64,000 nt of DNA from Gaeumannomyces sp. JS-464 (Eukaryota; Ascomycota; Sordariomycetes; Magnaporthales; Magnaporthaceae), in NCBI GenBank assembly GCA_002197995.1, contig NGZR01000001.1:10230001-10294000 (forward strand), read 5' to 3'. Positions 45,748 through 57,006 of the stretch are shown in pieces (positions within the stretch are counted from its first letter, which is position 1; each line of letters opens with the position of its first letter). The position numbers were made by a program, and so were the translations under genes. Below the pieces are notes generated by a model, which was not told where the DNA came from, searched no databases, and saw only the letters and a list, made by a program, of their open reading frames with translations.

Positions 45748-47007
45748 GGTTCAGGTCGCCTCGGCCGGGTGTTTTGGCGGGTTCTTGCGAAGGCTCTTTC
45801 GCTCCTTTCTCTGCGAGCCAGAGTTGTCCGGCTTTTGTCGGATGTGCCGCCTGACCAACGGATGGGATACGTAATAGGCGTGTGCCAAGGCGACGGGGCA
45901 AGGAGGAGGACAGCCGTATTGAGCGCTGTGGGGTGACGTCGTGACTCGGAGGACGCCCGGCGCAGGCACATCAGACCCTTCCTTGATCGAACGAGGTTGT
46001 AAAAGAGACGAGCGGCAGGCGTTTCAGTCGCGAAGGGATTTGTTTGCGGGATGAGCCTGGGCCTTGGGTGCCCGGCATCTCCCTGGGCGGCACCCCGAGG
46101 AAATCTCGATCGCAGGCGGCCCAACGAGGTTAGCCTCGACAGTAGCGTGCGAGAACAGCGGCAGGCACTAGCAAGAGCCAGAGCCAGCCTGCCTGTGCAG
46201 CGAAGCAGCGGCGGCGGGCTCTGCCGGGGTTGTGTGTTGGTTGTGGCCAGTCTGGTGGTGGCCCAGGATGTGGTCGACGGGAGCCCGGGCCAAGATGCTG
46301 GCGAGGCGGGCGGGGAACGCAGGGAAGGAGCACGCTCAATCGATCGGGGGCTCGTGCCTTCCTGTCTGGCTGTTTGGCTGTCTGCCTGCCAGCCAGGACC
46401 ACGGTTCAGGCGCACTGGTATGCCTGGCACGGTGACGTCATCCCAATGGGCTGGTTCGCTGACCGTCTCCAAGTGATGGATTGATGTCGATGGACGCACT
46501 GCCATTGTCGAGAGCTGAGAGGGTGCAGGAGTGGACGCAAATTAAGCGACGATACGCCAGCCATTCACAGATCCCAATCCGAGATCCGACAAACCACGCA
46601 GCTGAACTGCCTGCCGATGGACTGCATTCGCGCTCCACAGCCACACAGAAGCCTCAGCCCTCCGCAGAGCACAGCCCACGGCCATGACCGCCTCGTATTG
46701 GCACCCAGGCGTGCCAGGCCAAAGCCTGAAGGCTCTGGGGCCGATCCGGAGCTGGAGGAGGTCTCAGATCCGCATACAATTCCGTGATGGCCACTGCCGC
46801 CGCCGGCATCACCTGGTCCATGTGACGCTGGGCCAAAAACTCCGCTGCCTGCCTGACTCGACGCTGGCGAGGACAGGCCCAGATCAAGGAACCGAGCAAA
46901 ATCCTGACGGGGACACGCATCTCGGCTCCAGTTCCGCTTAGGTGCTATCGACCGATCACCCACCTGCCTTGACGAACTTTATCTCACCGCACCCGTGCCA
47001 TTTTGTA
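45748..47007. other. Intergenic region, 1.3 kb
   Basis: The promoter of the double SnoaL gene and the 3' flank of the SET gene. A 253-codon minus frame at 45744-46505 has no protein features. Confidence 0.55.
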
Positions 47008-48503
47008 TTATTCCTTATCTTGGGGAAATGCCATCTGCATCCTATATGCCTCTGCCGTCCGCTGCCGGCTGCCTCCCGCTCTCGGGTCCAGGAACCAGAT
47101 TCGGTCCGTCTCCAGCCTGAGCCTGGCGTACTGTCGCGCGTCGACCCATCGGCCCAAGGCCCTGTGCACGACTGCCAGGCCCTCGTACACTTCGCGGTTC
47201 AGCAGCGGCAGATCCTCGGCGTCGAGCAGGCGCAGCGTCTCGAGCAGGGTCCTGATCGCCTCCGTCGCCTGTCGCGCGCGCATCGCTCCCACGTACCGCT
47301 CCCGGGCTGCCACCAGCGCCCCGCGGTTGGCGTCTGAGGCTGCCCGGGCCGCTGCAGGTGCCGTGCAGAGGTCGCAGCCGCACGTGAAGCCCCAGTGGTT
47401 GCGGATCACGGCCTGCCGTTCCTCCCAGGGCAGGTGAATGGGGATGTCTCGGGTGGAACGGTGTCGGTCAGCCCTATCAGCGGCCCAGCCATCATTTGCT
47501 GCATGACATGTGAGAGTGTTTCGTACAGCTGACGGTGATATCCTCGCCTGTCTGGATATCACGCAACGCGGCAATGCCGGCCCGGAGGCCATTCCGAGTG
47601 AAGCGAAAATACGAGCTTTGAACCGACTCTGTTAGATCGAACCGTGATTTGCATAGGGCGGCTTCTCACTTTGGCTTGCACGAGTGTTTTATCCTCTGTC
47701 AGACAGTTCAGTCAGCAGCTGATGGCCAACAGGTCAACAGAGGCGATGGCTCTACCGATATCTTGGGGTACAGCGCCTTGTACGGCCGGCCGGCGACCTC
47801 GGCATCGAACGAGCTCGTGCCCATGATGTCCTCGACCACCTCGTCGTCCGAGCCGTCCTCTCCGCTCCGATCCAATGTCAGAACCACGCTCGGGTCCGGA
47901 AGTTGCTCTACGGCACGCATCAGCATGCGCGACCGTCGCCGCGGGAGCAGGCCAGCTCGCGGAAAGCCAAGGTTTGTGAGGAGGGAGGCGTGGTTCACCA
48001 TGAATGTCTCGTGCTGCCGGATCGGCCGGCGGGCCACCACGCCCTTTCGCTCCCCCGGCAGATCCACAACCTCATATGCCGCTCGTCGCTAGAGGTCCAG
48101 CCCAGCACAGTGTCGGCGCTCGGCCACGGCGGCGACGCGTATAGCTCTTCGAGAGCAGCAGCGACGGCCGGGGCTGTTCGGGGCGAGTCACGACGCTGAC
48201 GCCCTGAGTGCCTGCGAACGAGCAGGTGTAGGCGCAGAACTGGTCGTTTCGTCCCCCTTTCCCGCTCGCACACTGTGACCGGTGCATCCACGGCGCCCAA
48301 CGCTCCGGCGGCGAGCGCTCGTCAACGGGGGCCGGGCATGTGCGGCGAGCGGCGACTGAGGACGCCTTGGCAGGGCACGAGCCGGGCTGTGGGGGTTTAG
48401 TCTTCGGGCTGGCAGCAGCGGCAGGGGCCGGGCTCAAGAGGAAGAGGCAGAAAAGCAGCAGCACCCAGAGGCTGCAAGGCGTCGTCACCGATTTCGCACG
48501 CAT
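47008..48503 (-). CDS. Secreted SET-domain protein
   Basis: Four exons: 48503-47756, 47695-47670, 47615-47527, 47447-47008; introns of 60, 54 and 79 nt with GTAGAG, GTGAGA and GTACGA donors; about 434 aa. A signal peptide (LWVLLLFCLFLLSPAPAAA) precedes a Cys-containing region (RSQCASGKGG, QFCAYTCSFAG). The SET domain starts at YEVVDLPGERKGVVARRPI and carries RIKHSCKPN, where the usual Asn of the NHxC motif is Lys, then LRDIQTGEDITVS and a Tyr split by the third intron. The post-SET Cys cluster is WGFTCGCDLC. Many fungi have such secreted SET proteins of unknown target. Frame breaks near 48180 (C run) and 48079 (G pair on the coding strand) each fit one missing base. Confidence 0.83.
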
Positions 48504-49527
48504 AGCACGGCACGGATTGTCAGGGGCGGATCGGAGATTTACTAGGACATGATCAGCGGGAACGCCTAGTGGCCGTCATCGACACGGCTTCATATAGCGG
48601 CGACCGGGTAGGGGAACCGGGGCTTCGCCTATCGATCCGAGGGGAGCTGAGGTCTGGGTGCCACGAAACACATTTCCACCATTCCTTGCCCTGTTGAGCA
48701 TTTTCCAAATGAATCCAAGATGCCCCAGCTGCCACAAGCAGCAAGCAAGTCCAATCGGAGATGGGGAGTGTCGGATATGCCCTGTTCAAGAATCGGACGC
48801 CAAATACCGGCATATTCATAATCTTACGTTTTCGTCCAGGGCTAAATTTAGCCGGCGACTTTGGCGGTGGTGTCTTGTTTTGTCATTTGTCCGAAATACC
48901 ACCTTGCCGGTTCTTTCTCGAAGCTATGGGTGGCTCTATAGCTTGAACTATAAATATCTCCCGCGCACCCGGGAGGTGCACTCGTCCATGGCGCAAACCC
49001 AAAGGTTTTACTGCATCCACAAATGGTAGTCCCCTTTCGATGGCTCGGACAAGTTTGCGACACTGCCGCCGTTGAGGACAAGGGGGCGGTGAACAGAGGT
49101 CTCCCTGTCTTGTGCATTCTAATCTCGGTCCCTCAAGGCGAATCCAAATCCAAATCTGTCTCGTGGCATTTCTCGAAGCTCTGCCATGAACACAGCCCAA
49201 CGATGCAGCGCTGTATCGCTTCTACCACATCTGTGGGCAGTAGACTAGAGGCGGCCGGAGCCGAGCTTGGCGCGGCGCGACCTCGATCTCCGTCCTCGCC
49301 GATCTTTCAGCCGGTCTGGCCCTTTATGGGCGTTCTGCAAGTGGTATTTAGCGCGGATAGGGAGGGACATCGGCGAGTCACATGCAGGGAGGCTGGACCA
49401 GTGTCTAGTGGGAATCGCATGTTTTCTCTGTAGTTTAAGGGAAGCAGTGCCTGCCTCGCTTGATATTTGGCCAAGCAAAGCACGTCTGTAACACTCCGGC
49501 GAGGTACGGCCGCGAGATTCAACAGCC
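48504..49527. other. Intergenic: divergent promoter, 1.0 kb
   Basis: Lies between the SET gene (minus) and the membrane-protein gene (plus). A TATAAATA at 48950 stands about 570 bp before the latter's ATG, so its use would need a long leader. No gene is supported. Confidence 0.5.
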
Positions 49528-50931
49528 ATGGCGTCTCTTTTCGGGCGAGCAGCGCCAATACTCTACATTATACTGCTACTTCTAGCCCTGTCCCTTACCA
49601 GTGTCGAGGCGGACGTCCTACAAACGGATCTCCCAGCGACGGCCTTCGTGTCGACAACCGCACAGAGGTCCCTGCTCGATGGGCAGTTCTTGAGACCGGC
49701 AGCGGCGGCGGCGCTAGCGGAGGTGACACAGGCGCCGGATCTGCGCCGAGGCATCGGAGCGGTTCTGAGGCGACAGGGATCGACGACAACGGTGGAGTCA
49801 ACGCCACGGACTCTCGCGATAACGTACGCGCCCGACGAGACGTGTGGCTATGTGTCGGCCTCACCCGGCGCGCCAATTACTTGCTCGCAGGGGAGGAGGT
49901 GCATGTGGGCTGCCAACACCATAAATGCCATCATCTGCGCTGGCGGAGTTCAGATTCTACGTTGCGTCGATCGGAGGTTGCCCTTGACACCAGAGTGTGC
50001 AATGATATCTGCACGAGTAACCAGCAGATACTGAAATAGCGAGCCTTTGTTGGTCTATTCCGTCCCCCTGATTAACAGAAGACGGGCTGCGAGGAAATAG
50101 AAAGGGTGCGGGACGCAGGGCTGACGCTCAACCTCTTCTAGCACCAACACGAACCTGCCGTTCTGCCGCACTTACTTGTATCCAGACGACGTCACAGGCT
50201 ACGACTGCCAGCCTAGCAAGTCGCCGACTACACAGGGCGTCGCTTTTACCTGGCCCAATCAGCCAGCACGGCCCTTGGTCACCATAACCATGGATCTGAG
50301 AGGCTTGTCCACGACGCAGCCCACATCCACGCCCCCTGAATCTACCCCAACACCAACGCCACCGCCAGCAGGACCAACAACCGAGAGCGCGAGGAGCCAG
50401 AATCCCAACATACCAGCCATTGTGGGCGGGTCAGTTGGTGGCCTGGCCGTGCTCGTCCTGGCCGCGGTGGCCATCTTTTTCATCACAAAGAAATACCGGA
50501 GTGGCAGCAGCAACAGCAGCGGAAAAGCAGACAACGGCGTCGACAGCAGGGCGACAACGGCAGCGCCGGCGTACGACCAGTTCGGCTCCCACGGGCAGCA
50601 GACGGGCGGCGCGCACGACGAGGTGGAGCCCAGCGCGCACGCCGAGAGCGAGCCGAGCCCGCTCAGTCGGAACCCGACGATGGTCGGCGGCCACTACGTG
50701 CGCGACAGCGTGAGCGTCATGTCGCAGCGCCAAAGCAACCACCGGCTGAGCACGCAGTCGTCGGGCACGCTCGTCGGGCACCAGCAGGGCAGCACGGGGC
50801 CGCTGGGCGAACAGCCCGAGACGATCCAGGAGATGGCGACGGACCAGGCGATCCACGAGATGGGGACTGGTTATACAGGGCACGAGATGCGGACGGGCGG
50901 TGATTATTTCCAGGGGCACGAGGGCAGGTGA
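49528..50931 (+). CDS. Single-pass membrane protein with Cys-rich ectodomain
   Basis: Exon 1 is 49528-50038 and exon 2 is 50142-50931; about 432 aa. A signal peptide (LYIILLLLALSLTSVEA) leads to a Cys-rich ectodomain with TCGYVSASPGAPITC, RRCMW and, across two frame breaks, VCNDICTSNQQILK and LPFCRTYLYPDD in exon 2. A Pro/Thr/Ser linker precedes one membrane segment (AIVGGSVGGLAVLVLAAVAI) and the basic stop ITKKYRSG, then a cytoplasmic tail of about 150 residues rich in Ser, Gln and Gly. The breaks near 49945 (G pair) and 49981 (C run) each fit one extra base. The intron seems to use a GC donor (TA|GCGAGC) with CTGAC branch and TTCTAG acceptor. It resembles wall-sensor-like fungal proteins, but no ligand or role is known. 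Confidence 0.72.
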
Positions 50932-52370
50932 TTTTGGCGGGTTGTTATGGTGGCATCTTTTGTTTGGGGGTATTTGGATGGGATTGGAAACGCCTTGTGC
51001 TGGTGTGTTGGCTTACTGCGGCTCGTATAGCCCTGGATCGGGGCCAATCACAGCGAGGTGTCGGAATCCTATTTCGTTTTGGTGTAGGGCTTGGGGGCTT
51101 TGAATGATGTGAGAGCACCGCCAGTGTCGATGTCGGCGCTGGACGGCTTGGCGCGTTGTCTTTTCAAAAGGAAACGGAAATCCTTCATTTTTTCGTGTCC
51201 GCTCGCACGTCCTGGGCGAGCCGCACAACCCAGGGCAAGCCGGTATTACTAAGACGAACTTTTCGCGTCGGCACTGGAACCCATGGGAGTCCGCCATCGT
51301 GACTGGAGCCCCAGATGGCCTTTCGGAGATTCATGATCCTGGGGCTAGGGATTTTGAAGACTGGATTTAGCATATTCCCTAAGTCGCCGTCGCGTTCGTC
51401 AAAGGAAACACCTCAATGCCTGTCAAGGTTGCTCGAAGGCGCGCTCGTTAGGTGTTAGGTACGTATCGTGAGATGGAATTTGTCTTAGAGTCAATATTTT
51501 GCAGATCACTCGAAGCGCCGAACCTCTCGCCAGATTACCTAATTTTCAGCGTGGCGCAGCCCCCAGCCTCACACCAGAACCACGCTACTGAGCATCGCCG
51601 TCTCGCTGGCTCGGCGGACCCGGCGACCATGGCATGGCTGGGGATTTCGAGGCAAGGATGGCGGCAGTTTGTGTGCTTTAAAGTTTGGGCCCCGCTTTGG
51701 ATCCCACCAGCACAGGGGGCGCTCCTGAAGGAGGTTCACAGGAGGCCTGCTATCAAAGCACTGCACGCCACGCCTCCCGGCTGGTGTTCGAACAGCCAAT
51801 CTCGGCTCTCCTCTCGTTCATGGTGACGCAGGGCAGTACAATCAGCACGTCGGCGGCGTGGATTACTTCGCAGCGCCAAAATACGTGCAGTAATTTTGGG
51901 AGCAGGACTTTGGGGGCAAGTTGATGCTTCCGCCATCTAGAGATCTGGTCTGTGGCCGCATACAGGCCTTCCAGGTTGGCCCTGGTGACCAGCGCGTCCC
52001 AACCCTGAGAGGCTGGATTACTGTTGACGATGCCTCCTGCGAGCCTCTCTGACTATGCTGCTCGGCGCCGTCGAGCGAGTCCATCTATAAGAATTGGTGG
52101 AAGCCTGCTCCATCTCGGTCTTCATCTCGGATCATCATCGCCAGCACCAACAAGCAACACAGACCAACCATCAAACAACAGCCCCCGACCAGACAGTCCT
52201 GACCAGACAGCCTCGCACTAACCACACCTTCCAGGCAACTATCATTGCGATTATCTGATCCCCGCCTTTCCTTTCGTCTTCTCATCTCCTTGCCCAAATC
52301 GGACCAGGGACCGCTGACTCCAAACAAATACGCAAACAGACCATACCCTCCACTCCTTCCCACTGACAAA
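50932..52370. other. Intergenic region, 1.4 kb
   Basis: The 3' flank of the membrane-protein gene and the promoter of the Lys-Arg repeat gene, with TATAAGA at 52086 and a long C/A-rich leader. No gene is supported. Confidence 0.55.
52086..52092 (+). promoter_or_regulatory. TATA box of Lys-Arg repeat precursor gene
   Basis: TATAAGA, 285 bp upstream of the ATG at 52371. The leader is rich in C and A, like that of the secreted-protein gene at 12078. Confidence 0.5.
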
Positions 52371-53460
52371 ATGCGTTCCACCAGCTTCGCCGCCTTCCTT
52401 CTCTCGGCTGCCCTGCCCTCTATTGCTACTGCGCTAACTGACGACTCTAGAACCTTTGAGCCCCTCGCCGCGAGGACCGTGGGCAGCCCCGAGGCCTACG
52501 CCGACCTGCAGCTGGCCGCCCGGGACCTGAGCCAGGACCCCAACGCCGAGCACCTGCAGAAGCGCTTCTGGACCGCCCTGATCACCGCCGCGCCCATGGT
52601 TATCGACACCATCGGGTCGCTCTTCAGCAAGAAGAAGGGCAAGCGCGACGAGATCGCCGAGTTGCTCGCCAGGTACAGCCTCGACAGCGACGCCCGCCCC
52701 CAAGGTCGCCGCCCGCGGCCCGGCTGTGCACCTGCCGCCTAGCCTGGCCGCCAACGTCCTGGCCGTCTACGACCAGAACGGTAACGTTGTGTACGACAAG
52801 GACCGCCAGCCGGCCAAGCCGGCCAAGCGCTCGGCCCCCTCCTTCGACAAGGTCTTGACCTCGTTCGATCTCACCAAGAACCTGGCCACCGTCCGGCCCG
52901 AGGGCATCCAGAGGCGTGACCCCGCCGCTCCCCCGGCTCCAGCCCCGGCCGGTGCCGACGACAAGATCATGGCCCTGTTCAACGACGACGGCAGCCTCAT
53001 CGGTTACTACCCGCCCAAGACCTCCAAGCGCGACCTGCCCGCCGGCGTCGAGGGCCAGGCTCAGGCCATGGCCCTCTTCAACGACGACGGCAGCCTCGTT
53101 GGTGTCTACCCTGCCAAGCAGGGCGCTCAGAAGCGCGACCTCGCGAGGAGGCTGACTTTGACGAGGCCTATGCTGATGAGGCCGACTTCGACGCGGCGTC
53201 CGCTGATGAGGCTGACTCTGAGGAGGCGTCTGCCGACGATGCCGAGTTTGACGAGGCCTTCGCTGACGAGGCCGATGTCGAGGACGCCGACTTTGAGGAC
53301 ATTGTCGAGAAGCGCGACGGGAGCGCCATGGAGACGTTTGTCCAGGATGCCATGGCTGCCGACGCGGCCGAGGCCGAGGCTGCCGCCGACGCCCAGGAGG
53401 AGAACCTTGTCCGCCGCGTCGTCGGCATGCGGGGGCGCCCCCATCGCCTTCCGTGCCTGA
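52371..53460 (+). CDS. Secreted precursor with repeated Kex2-type sites
   Basis: About 362 aa. A signal peptide (MRSTSFAAFLLSAALPSIATA) is followed by a chain cut by several dibasic sites: HLQKR, KKGKR, KPAKR, GIQRR, KTSKR, GAQKR, IVEKR and NLVRR. Two segments match closely, MALFNDDGSLIGYYPPK and MALFNDDGSLVGVYPAK, each ending just before a Lys-Arg; a looser third copy (AVYDQNGNVVYDK) lies upstream. After them comes an acidic 10-residue repeat (ADEADFDAAS type). This layout fits Kex2-processed repeat precursors, which give pheromones, ribosomal peptides or wall peptides. Three frame breaks (52697 extra C; 53143 missing C; 53424 extra G) are inferred; without the last the frame would end at 53531. 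No tailoring gene is nearby. Confidence 0.65.
52966..53136 (+). repeat. Two near-identical coding segments ending at Lys-Arg
   Basis: Segment A (52966-53031) and segment B (53065-53136) share the coding block for MALFNDDGSL followed by a Gly, a Tyr-Pro and a Lys-Arg site. The DNA in the first 36 bases differs at only a few positions, which points to a tandem duplication. Confidence 0.7.
53145..53289 (+). repeat. 30-bp repeat coding acidic decapeptides
   Basis: About five imperfect 30-bp units encode decapeptides of the form A-D-E-A-D-F-D-x-A-x. The reading frame is that of the precursor after the break near 53143. Confidence 0.65.
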
Positions 53461-53807
53461 GCGTTCGCTGCGGACGCACTTTTCCTTCCTTTGGTCTTTT
53501 TGGTAAGTGCTTCTCGGTCGTGCTGTTTTAGGGATACCATGGGATATCTGGGTTTGCAAGGCGCCGGTGGGTTATTTGCGGGATTGCATGGCGTTACTTG
53601 GCTGGTTTTATCTCTATGCTTTGGTGAATCAATACAATTTCCTTGACTTTCCGTGTTCACTTGTCCCTTTCTTGCGCTGGTGCTCATGTCACAAGTGTTC
53701 CGATCTCCTGTCACAAATCTACTTGACGACAGCACATCCAACGGAAGCATTCCTTTCTCCTCCGATACATAGTCCTCCGGCCAGCTGCCCAGCAAGTATC
53801 GCCAGCA
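53461..53807. other. Intergenic region between convergent genes
   Basis: 3' flanks of two convergent genes. Nothing further is recognised. Confidence 0.55.
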
Positions 53808-55081
53808 TCAGCGGATGACGACAAAGGTTGCAGACTCCTCGTCCGATGGAGAGAGCGGCTCGCCACAAGGGCTTGACGTGCCCGAATGGGGCCGGCTGCC
53901 GGCTTCCTCATATACCTGATCGCCCTCGGGCTGGGCAGATCCACATCCAGGGCAGACCCGACCGAGGCCACAATTGTTCACAGATGTAGGCCCTTGCGCA
54001 ATGTCTGCCATCAGGAGCGTGGACGCGCGGGCAGCAGCCGCCTCGAGCTCCTGCTCGAAGCCCGAGAGGCGGCGCTCGAACAGAGACGCAACAGGGGTTC
54101 CGCGCCCCGCCGCGACGAGGTCGACCATGAGGGCAGCCAGGCCGCTGACGACGAGGGCGCGCAGATCCGTGTCCATCGATGCGTCGCAGTAGTGGCAGCT
54201 GCCCTGCTGCGCGACGTAGCGGTTCACGACGGCGATCTTGTTGCACATGCGCTGGAGAGCCTTGCAGAGCTGGACGATGTCGTTGCCCTCGGAGCACTAG
54301 ATGGAGAATTGGAAGACGAGGGAAGTTTAATCAAGTCTGACCGTCTCCTAGGGCACTAAAAGGTCAACCTTACCTCGAAGACGCTGAAGAGCAGACCCCA
54401 GATGATGTTCCAGCTCGGCTAGTCCATTTCGCCCAGCTCCATGCCGCACCCGGCGAGGCGGCAGTAGCCTAGAACAGACTCTATGCACCCGTCACACTCG
54501 ATGCGGACGCGCTGGGTGCTTTCGTACGGAGAAGTCTGCCTCGATGTGTATCTCGCCACCGGGAGGCTGGAGACTGGCGGCCGCGGAGTTGGCGCTCGAG
54601 GATGGCCACGCGGCTTTCGTTTTCAGCGGCCCAGGCGACGGGTGGGTCGGGGCTGGGGATGTCGCGCTACAGTGACTTCAGCAGAAGGCTGAGGTGCTCG
54701 AGAGACGGCACCGTCGAGAGGAACACCAGCGCGGCCCGGGACGAGGTGCGCTGGATGCCGAGGTGTGACACCAGGGTGGACAGCTGGGCTGGAGAGTCGA
54801 CCAACACGAGGTCCTTGCGGATGTATTCCCGGGCCAGAGTTGCGCAGATGTGGTGGACGAGGGCCTCCTAGGTGCGGAGGTGGTGCGAGTTGCTAGCAGC
54901 CGTGCATCATCAGTCGCTTGAGTTGGGAGCCTCTCTTTGCTTCAACTTACGTGCTGTTGAGATTGCGCGAGGGCACCCGACGACTGGTATTATCACCTTC
55001 GGGTTAGGGGGCCTGGAGTTGCTTCAGCGCCAGAAGAGGGTCGAACTCGGGGTCATAGGGAGCTCTAGGGAGGTCTGGCAT
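53808..55081 (-). pseudogene. Paralogue of the 55824-57006 gene, with premature stops
   Basis: The exon plan matches the intact neighbour: exon 1 55081-54951, exon 2 54892-54374, exon 3 54296-53808, with GTAAGT and GTAAGG donors and the same intron phases. Exon 3 is open (IVQLCKALQRMCNKIAVVNR on to the stop at 53808). Upstream the frame holds four stops: TAA in exon 1 and three TAG in exon 2, one just before EALVHHICATLAREY, which aligns with the neighbour's AWETFVRHICHQ. One further frame break in exon 2 fits a missing C. All four stops can arise by C-to-T change at CpA, as in repeat-induced point mutation, although GC content is not lowered. Read-through or sequence error would be alternatives. 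Protein family unknown. Confidence 0.6.
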
Positions 55082-55823
55082 GGTGGTTGGGTGGAGAGCT
55101 GGATCCTTGAGATGGGGTCTGGTCGAAGAGCTCCCTCAGAGCTGATGGGCTAGCTGACTTGGAGGGAGAGTGATCGGACGAGAGTTGGAGGAAGGGATGC
55201 GCACAGTAGGTACGTATTTAAAGACAGAAAAGTAGACGAAAAGGGCTGGAAGAAGCAAGCAGATTCCTGTGGCATATTGGCAGCGGGAATTGTCTGGGGC
55301 CTTTGTTGAGGCCCGTTTGCTCGCATCTAGGCATCGATCCGGACCACTCTTTGTCGGTGACGTGTCCTGCGACTTCCCGGTTCCGCTCATATATGCTCTT
55401 CCATGAGATTCTAGCTACCTGTGCTGATAGCGGCAGCCTGCTTTCCCTTGTGGGGGCATTGCCCGCTCGATGTTTGCCGCGTCCGGCTCCCCACGGGATT
55501 CTGTGAGGAAATGGGAAGTGTCGTTGCGATAAAGGCAACATCAAAGCACGGGAATGATATCTCATTGGCACCTAGTCTGGATCGACAGCCTACTGTAGTG
55601 GGAACTAAAACCGTTACATGGTTGGCGGCAAGCCCACGTAACCTCCTACCAATGACGGATACCTATCAGAAGCTTGTCAACACTTCCCGTTTCTCTGCAG
55701 CAAGGCAGATGCGCCTTGTCCCGAATACCTTATCCTCCATTTTCGGTGCCGGAAAACAGCCCCAGCAGCAGTTTGATACAACTTGGCCGAGCCGCTCATG
55801 GCGAGGTTGTTCGACCGGCAGGC
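55082..55823. other. Intergenic region
   Basis: The promoter of the stop-bearing paralogue, with a TTTAAATA element on the minus strand near 55214, and the 3' flank of the intact copy. No gene is seen. Confidence 0.5.
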
Positions 55824-57006
55824 CTAGGCCTCCTTGTCAAGGGGCAGTGATGCATCGCAATCTTCCAGCTCTGTCAAAGCATCCTCGTCTCCTGGCATGA
55901 GAATATCCTCCTGTCCTGGCGTCAGAGAATCCCCCTGTGCTGGCGTCAAGGCATCGTCCTGTCCTGGTATCGGGGCGTCCTCCTGTGCTGGCGCCAGAGG
56001 AAACCCCAGTACTGGGGGAGCAGGGTTGAGGGCTACTAGCCGCTCAGCATGCTGCGCAATGTTGTCCAAATCGTCCTGGAAAGCTCTCAGGAGCCCAGTA
56101 AACGTCGGAGGGTCGGCTGACGCCGGGGTGACTTCCTGGGCCAGACCGTGCTGGTGGAGAGCGATCAGGTCGACGCAGAGCTGACAGAGGCCGATGACGA
56201 TCTGAGTGGGGAAGTCAGGCAGGAGCTGCGCGAAGGCCAGCATATCCTTTTGGATGCAGGCCTGGATGAAGGTCACCTTGAGACCCATGTGGTTGATAAA
56301 CCTGCAGAAGTGGACGATCTCGACGGTGGATGAGCCGTTGTCGTAGGCCTGACATGGAAAGGTTAGAACAGGGGATCAAATCAGTTGCAGGTCTCGCACT
56401 TACCTTGAAGACGCTGTAGAGCAGAGCCCAGATAGACATGCCCATCCAGGTGAGGGTAATCAGCGACTGGGTCACGACGGGCTGGTGGTCCGCGCCCGAG
56501 GGACCGCCGAGGAGGACGGCGATCTCGTCGGTCGTGTGGTTCAGCGTGTCGATCAATAGACCGCCGTCAATCAGGCGGCGCAGGCTCTGGAGGGACGGTA
56601 CCATGGTGACAAAGGCCAGCGCGGCGCGGGTGGACTGGACCTTTGGGCGGGACGACACTACGCCCGTGGCGTCGGCGGTGAAACAGAACTTGTCACTCGT
56701 GAGTTTGTCGTGGCAGAAGCTGAGCTTGGCGGCGGCCACGTCGACGAGGTCGCGCTCGCTGCGGACCATGATCAGGCCCTCCATGACGGGGCCCAGGCTG
56801 ATCTGGTGGCAGATATGGCGGACGAAGGTCTCCCAGGCCTGCTTGTTGATGACTTGGCTAGTTTTGGTCAAGTATGCGAAGTTGAGAGGCGGGAAGGCAA
56901 CTATTTACCGGTTGTCCAGGCAGTCCGGCGGAGGGCCAGGCCGGATCAAGACCTCGAGGAGATCAGTGTCGGGCCTGGCAGAGTTGCCCTCGTCTTCGCC
57001 AGCCAT
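55824..57006 (-). CDS. Unknown fungal protein, intact member of tandem pair
   Basis: Exons 57006-56909, 56857-56404 and 56348-55824 with introns of 51 and 55 nt (GTAAAT and GTAAGT donors); 358 aa, frame intact. The N-terminus is MAGEDEGNSARPDTDLLEVL. The middle reads INKQAWETFVRHICHQISLG, TMVPSLQSLRRLIDGGLLID and SLITLTWMGMSIWALLYSVF; exon 3 starts AYDNGSSTVEIVHFCRFINH. The C-terminus carries five acidic Pro-Gly/Ala-Gln octapeptides. The protein looks alpha-helical and probably soluble, with no signal peptide. I do not recognise the family. The neighbour at 53808-55081 shares the same exon phases and aligned residues, so the pair arose by tandem duplication. Confidence 0.7.
55872..55991 (-). 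repeat. 24-bp minisatellite coding acidic octapeptides
   Basis: Five imperfect 24-bp units encode octapeptides of the form P-G/A-Q-E/D-D-A-L-T at the C-terminus of the intact paralogue. Copy number can vary without a frameshift. Confidence 0.75.

Noticed and set aside
45744..46505. A 253-codon minus-strand frame
   Set aside because: It overlaps the start of the double SnoaL gene and is Ser/Pro/Arg-rich without structure; it reads as promoter sequence.
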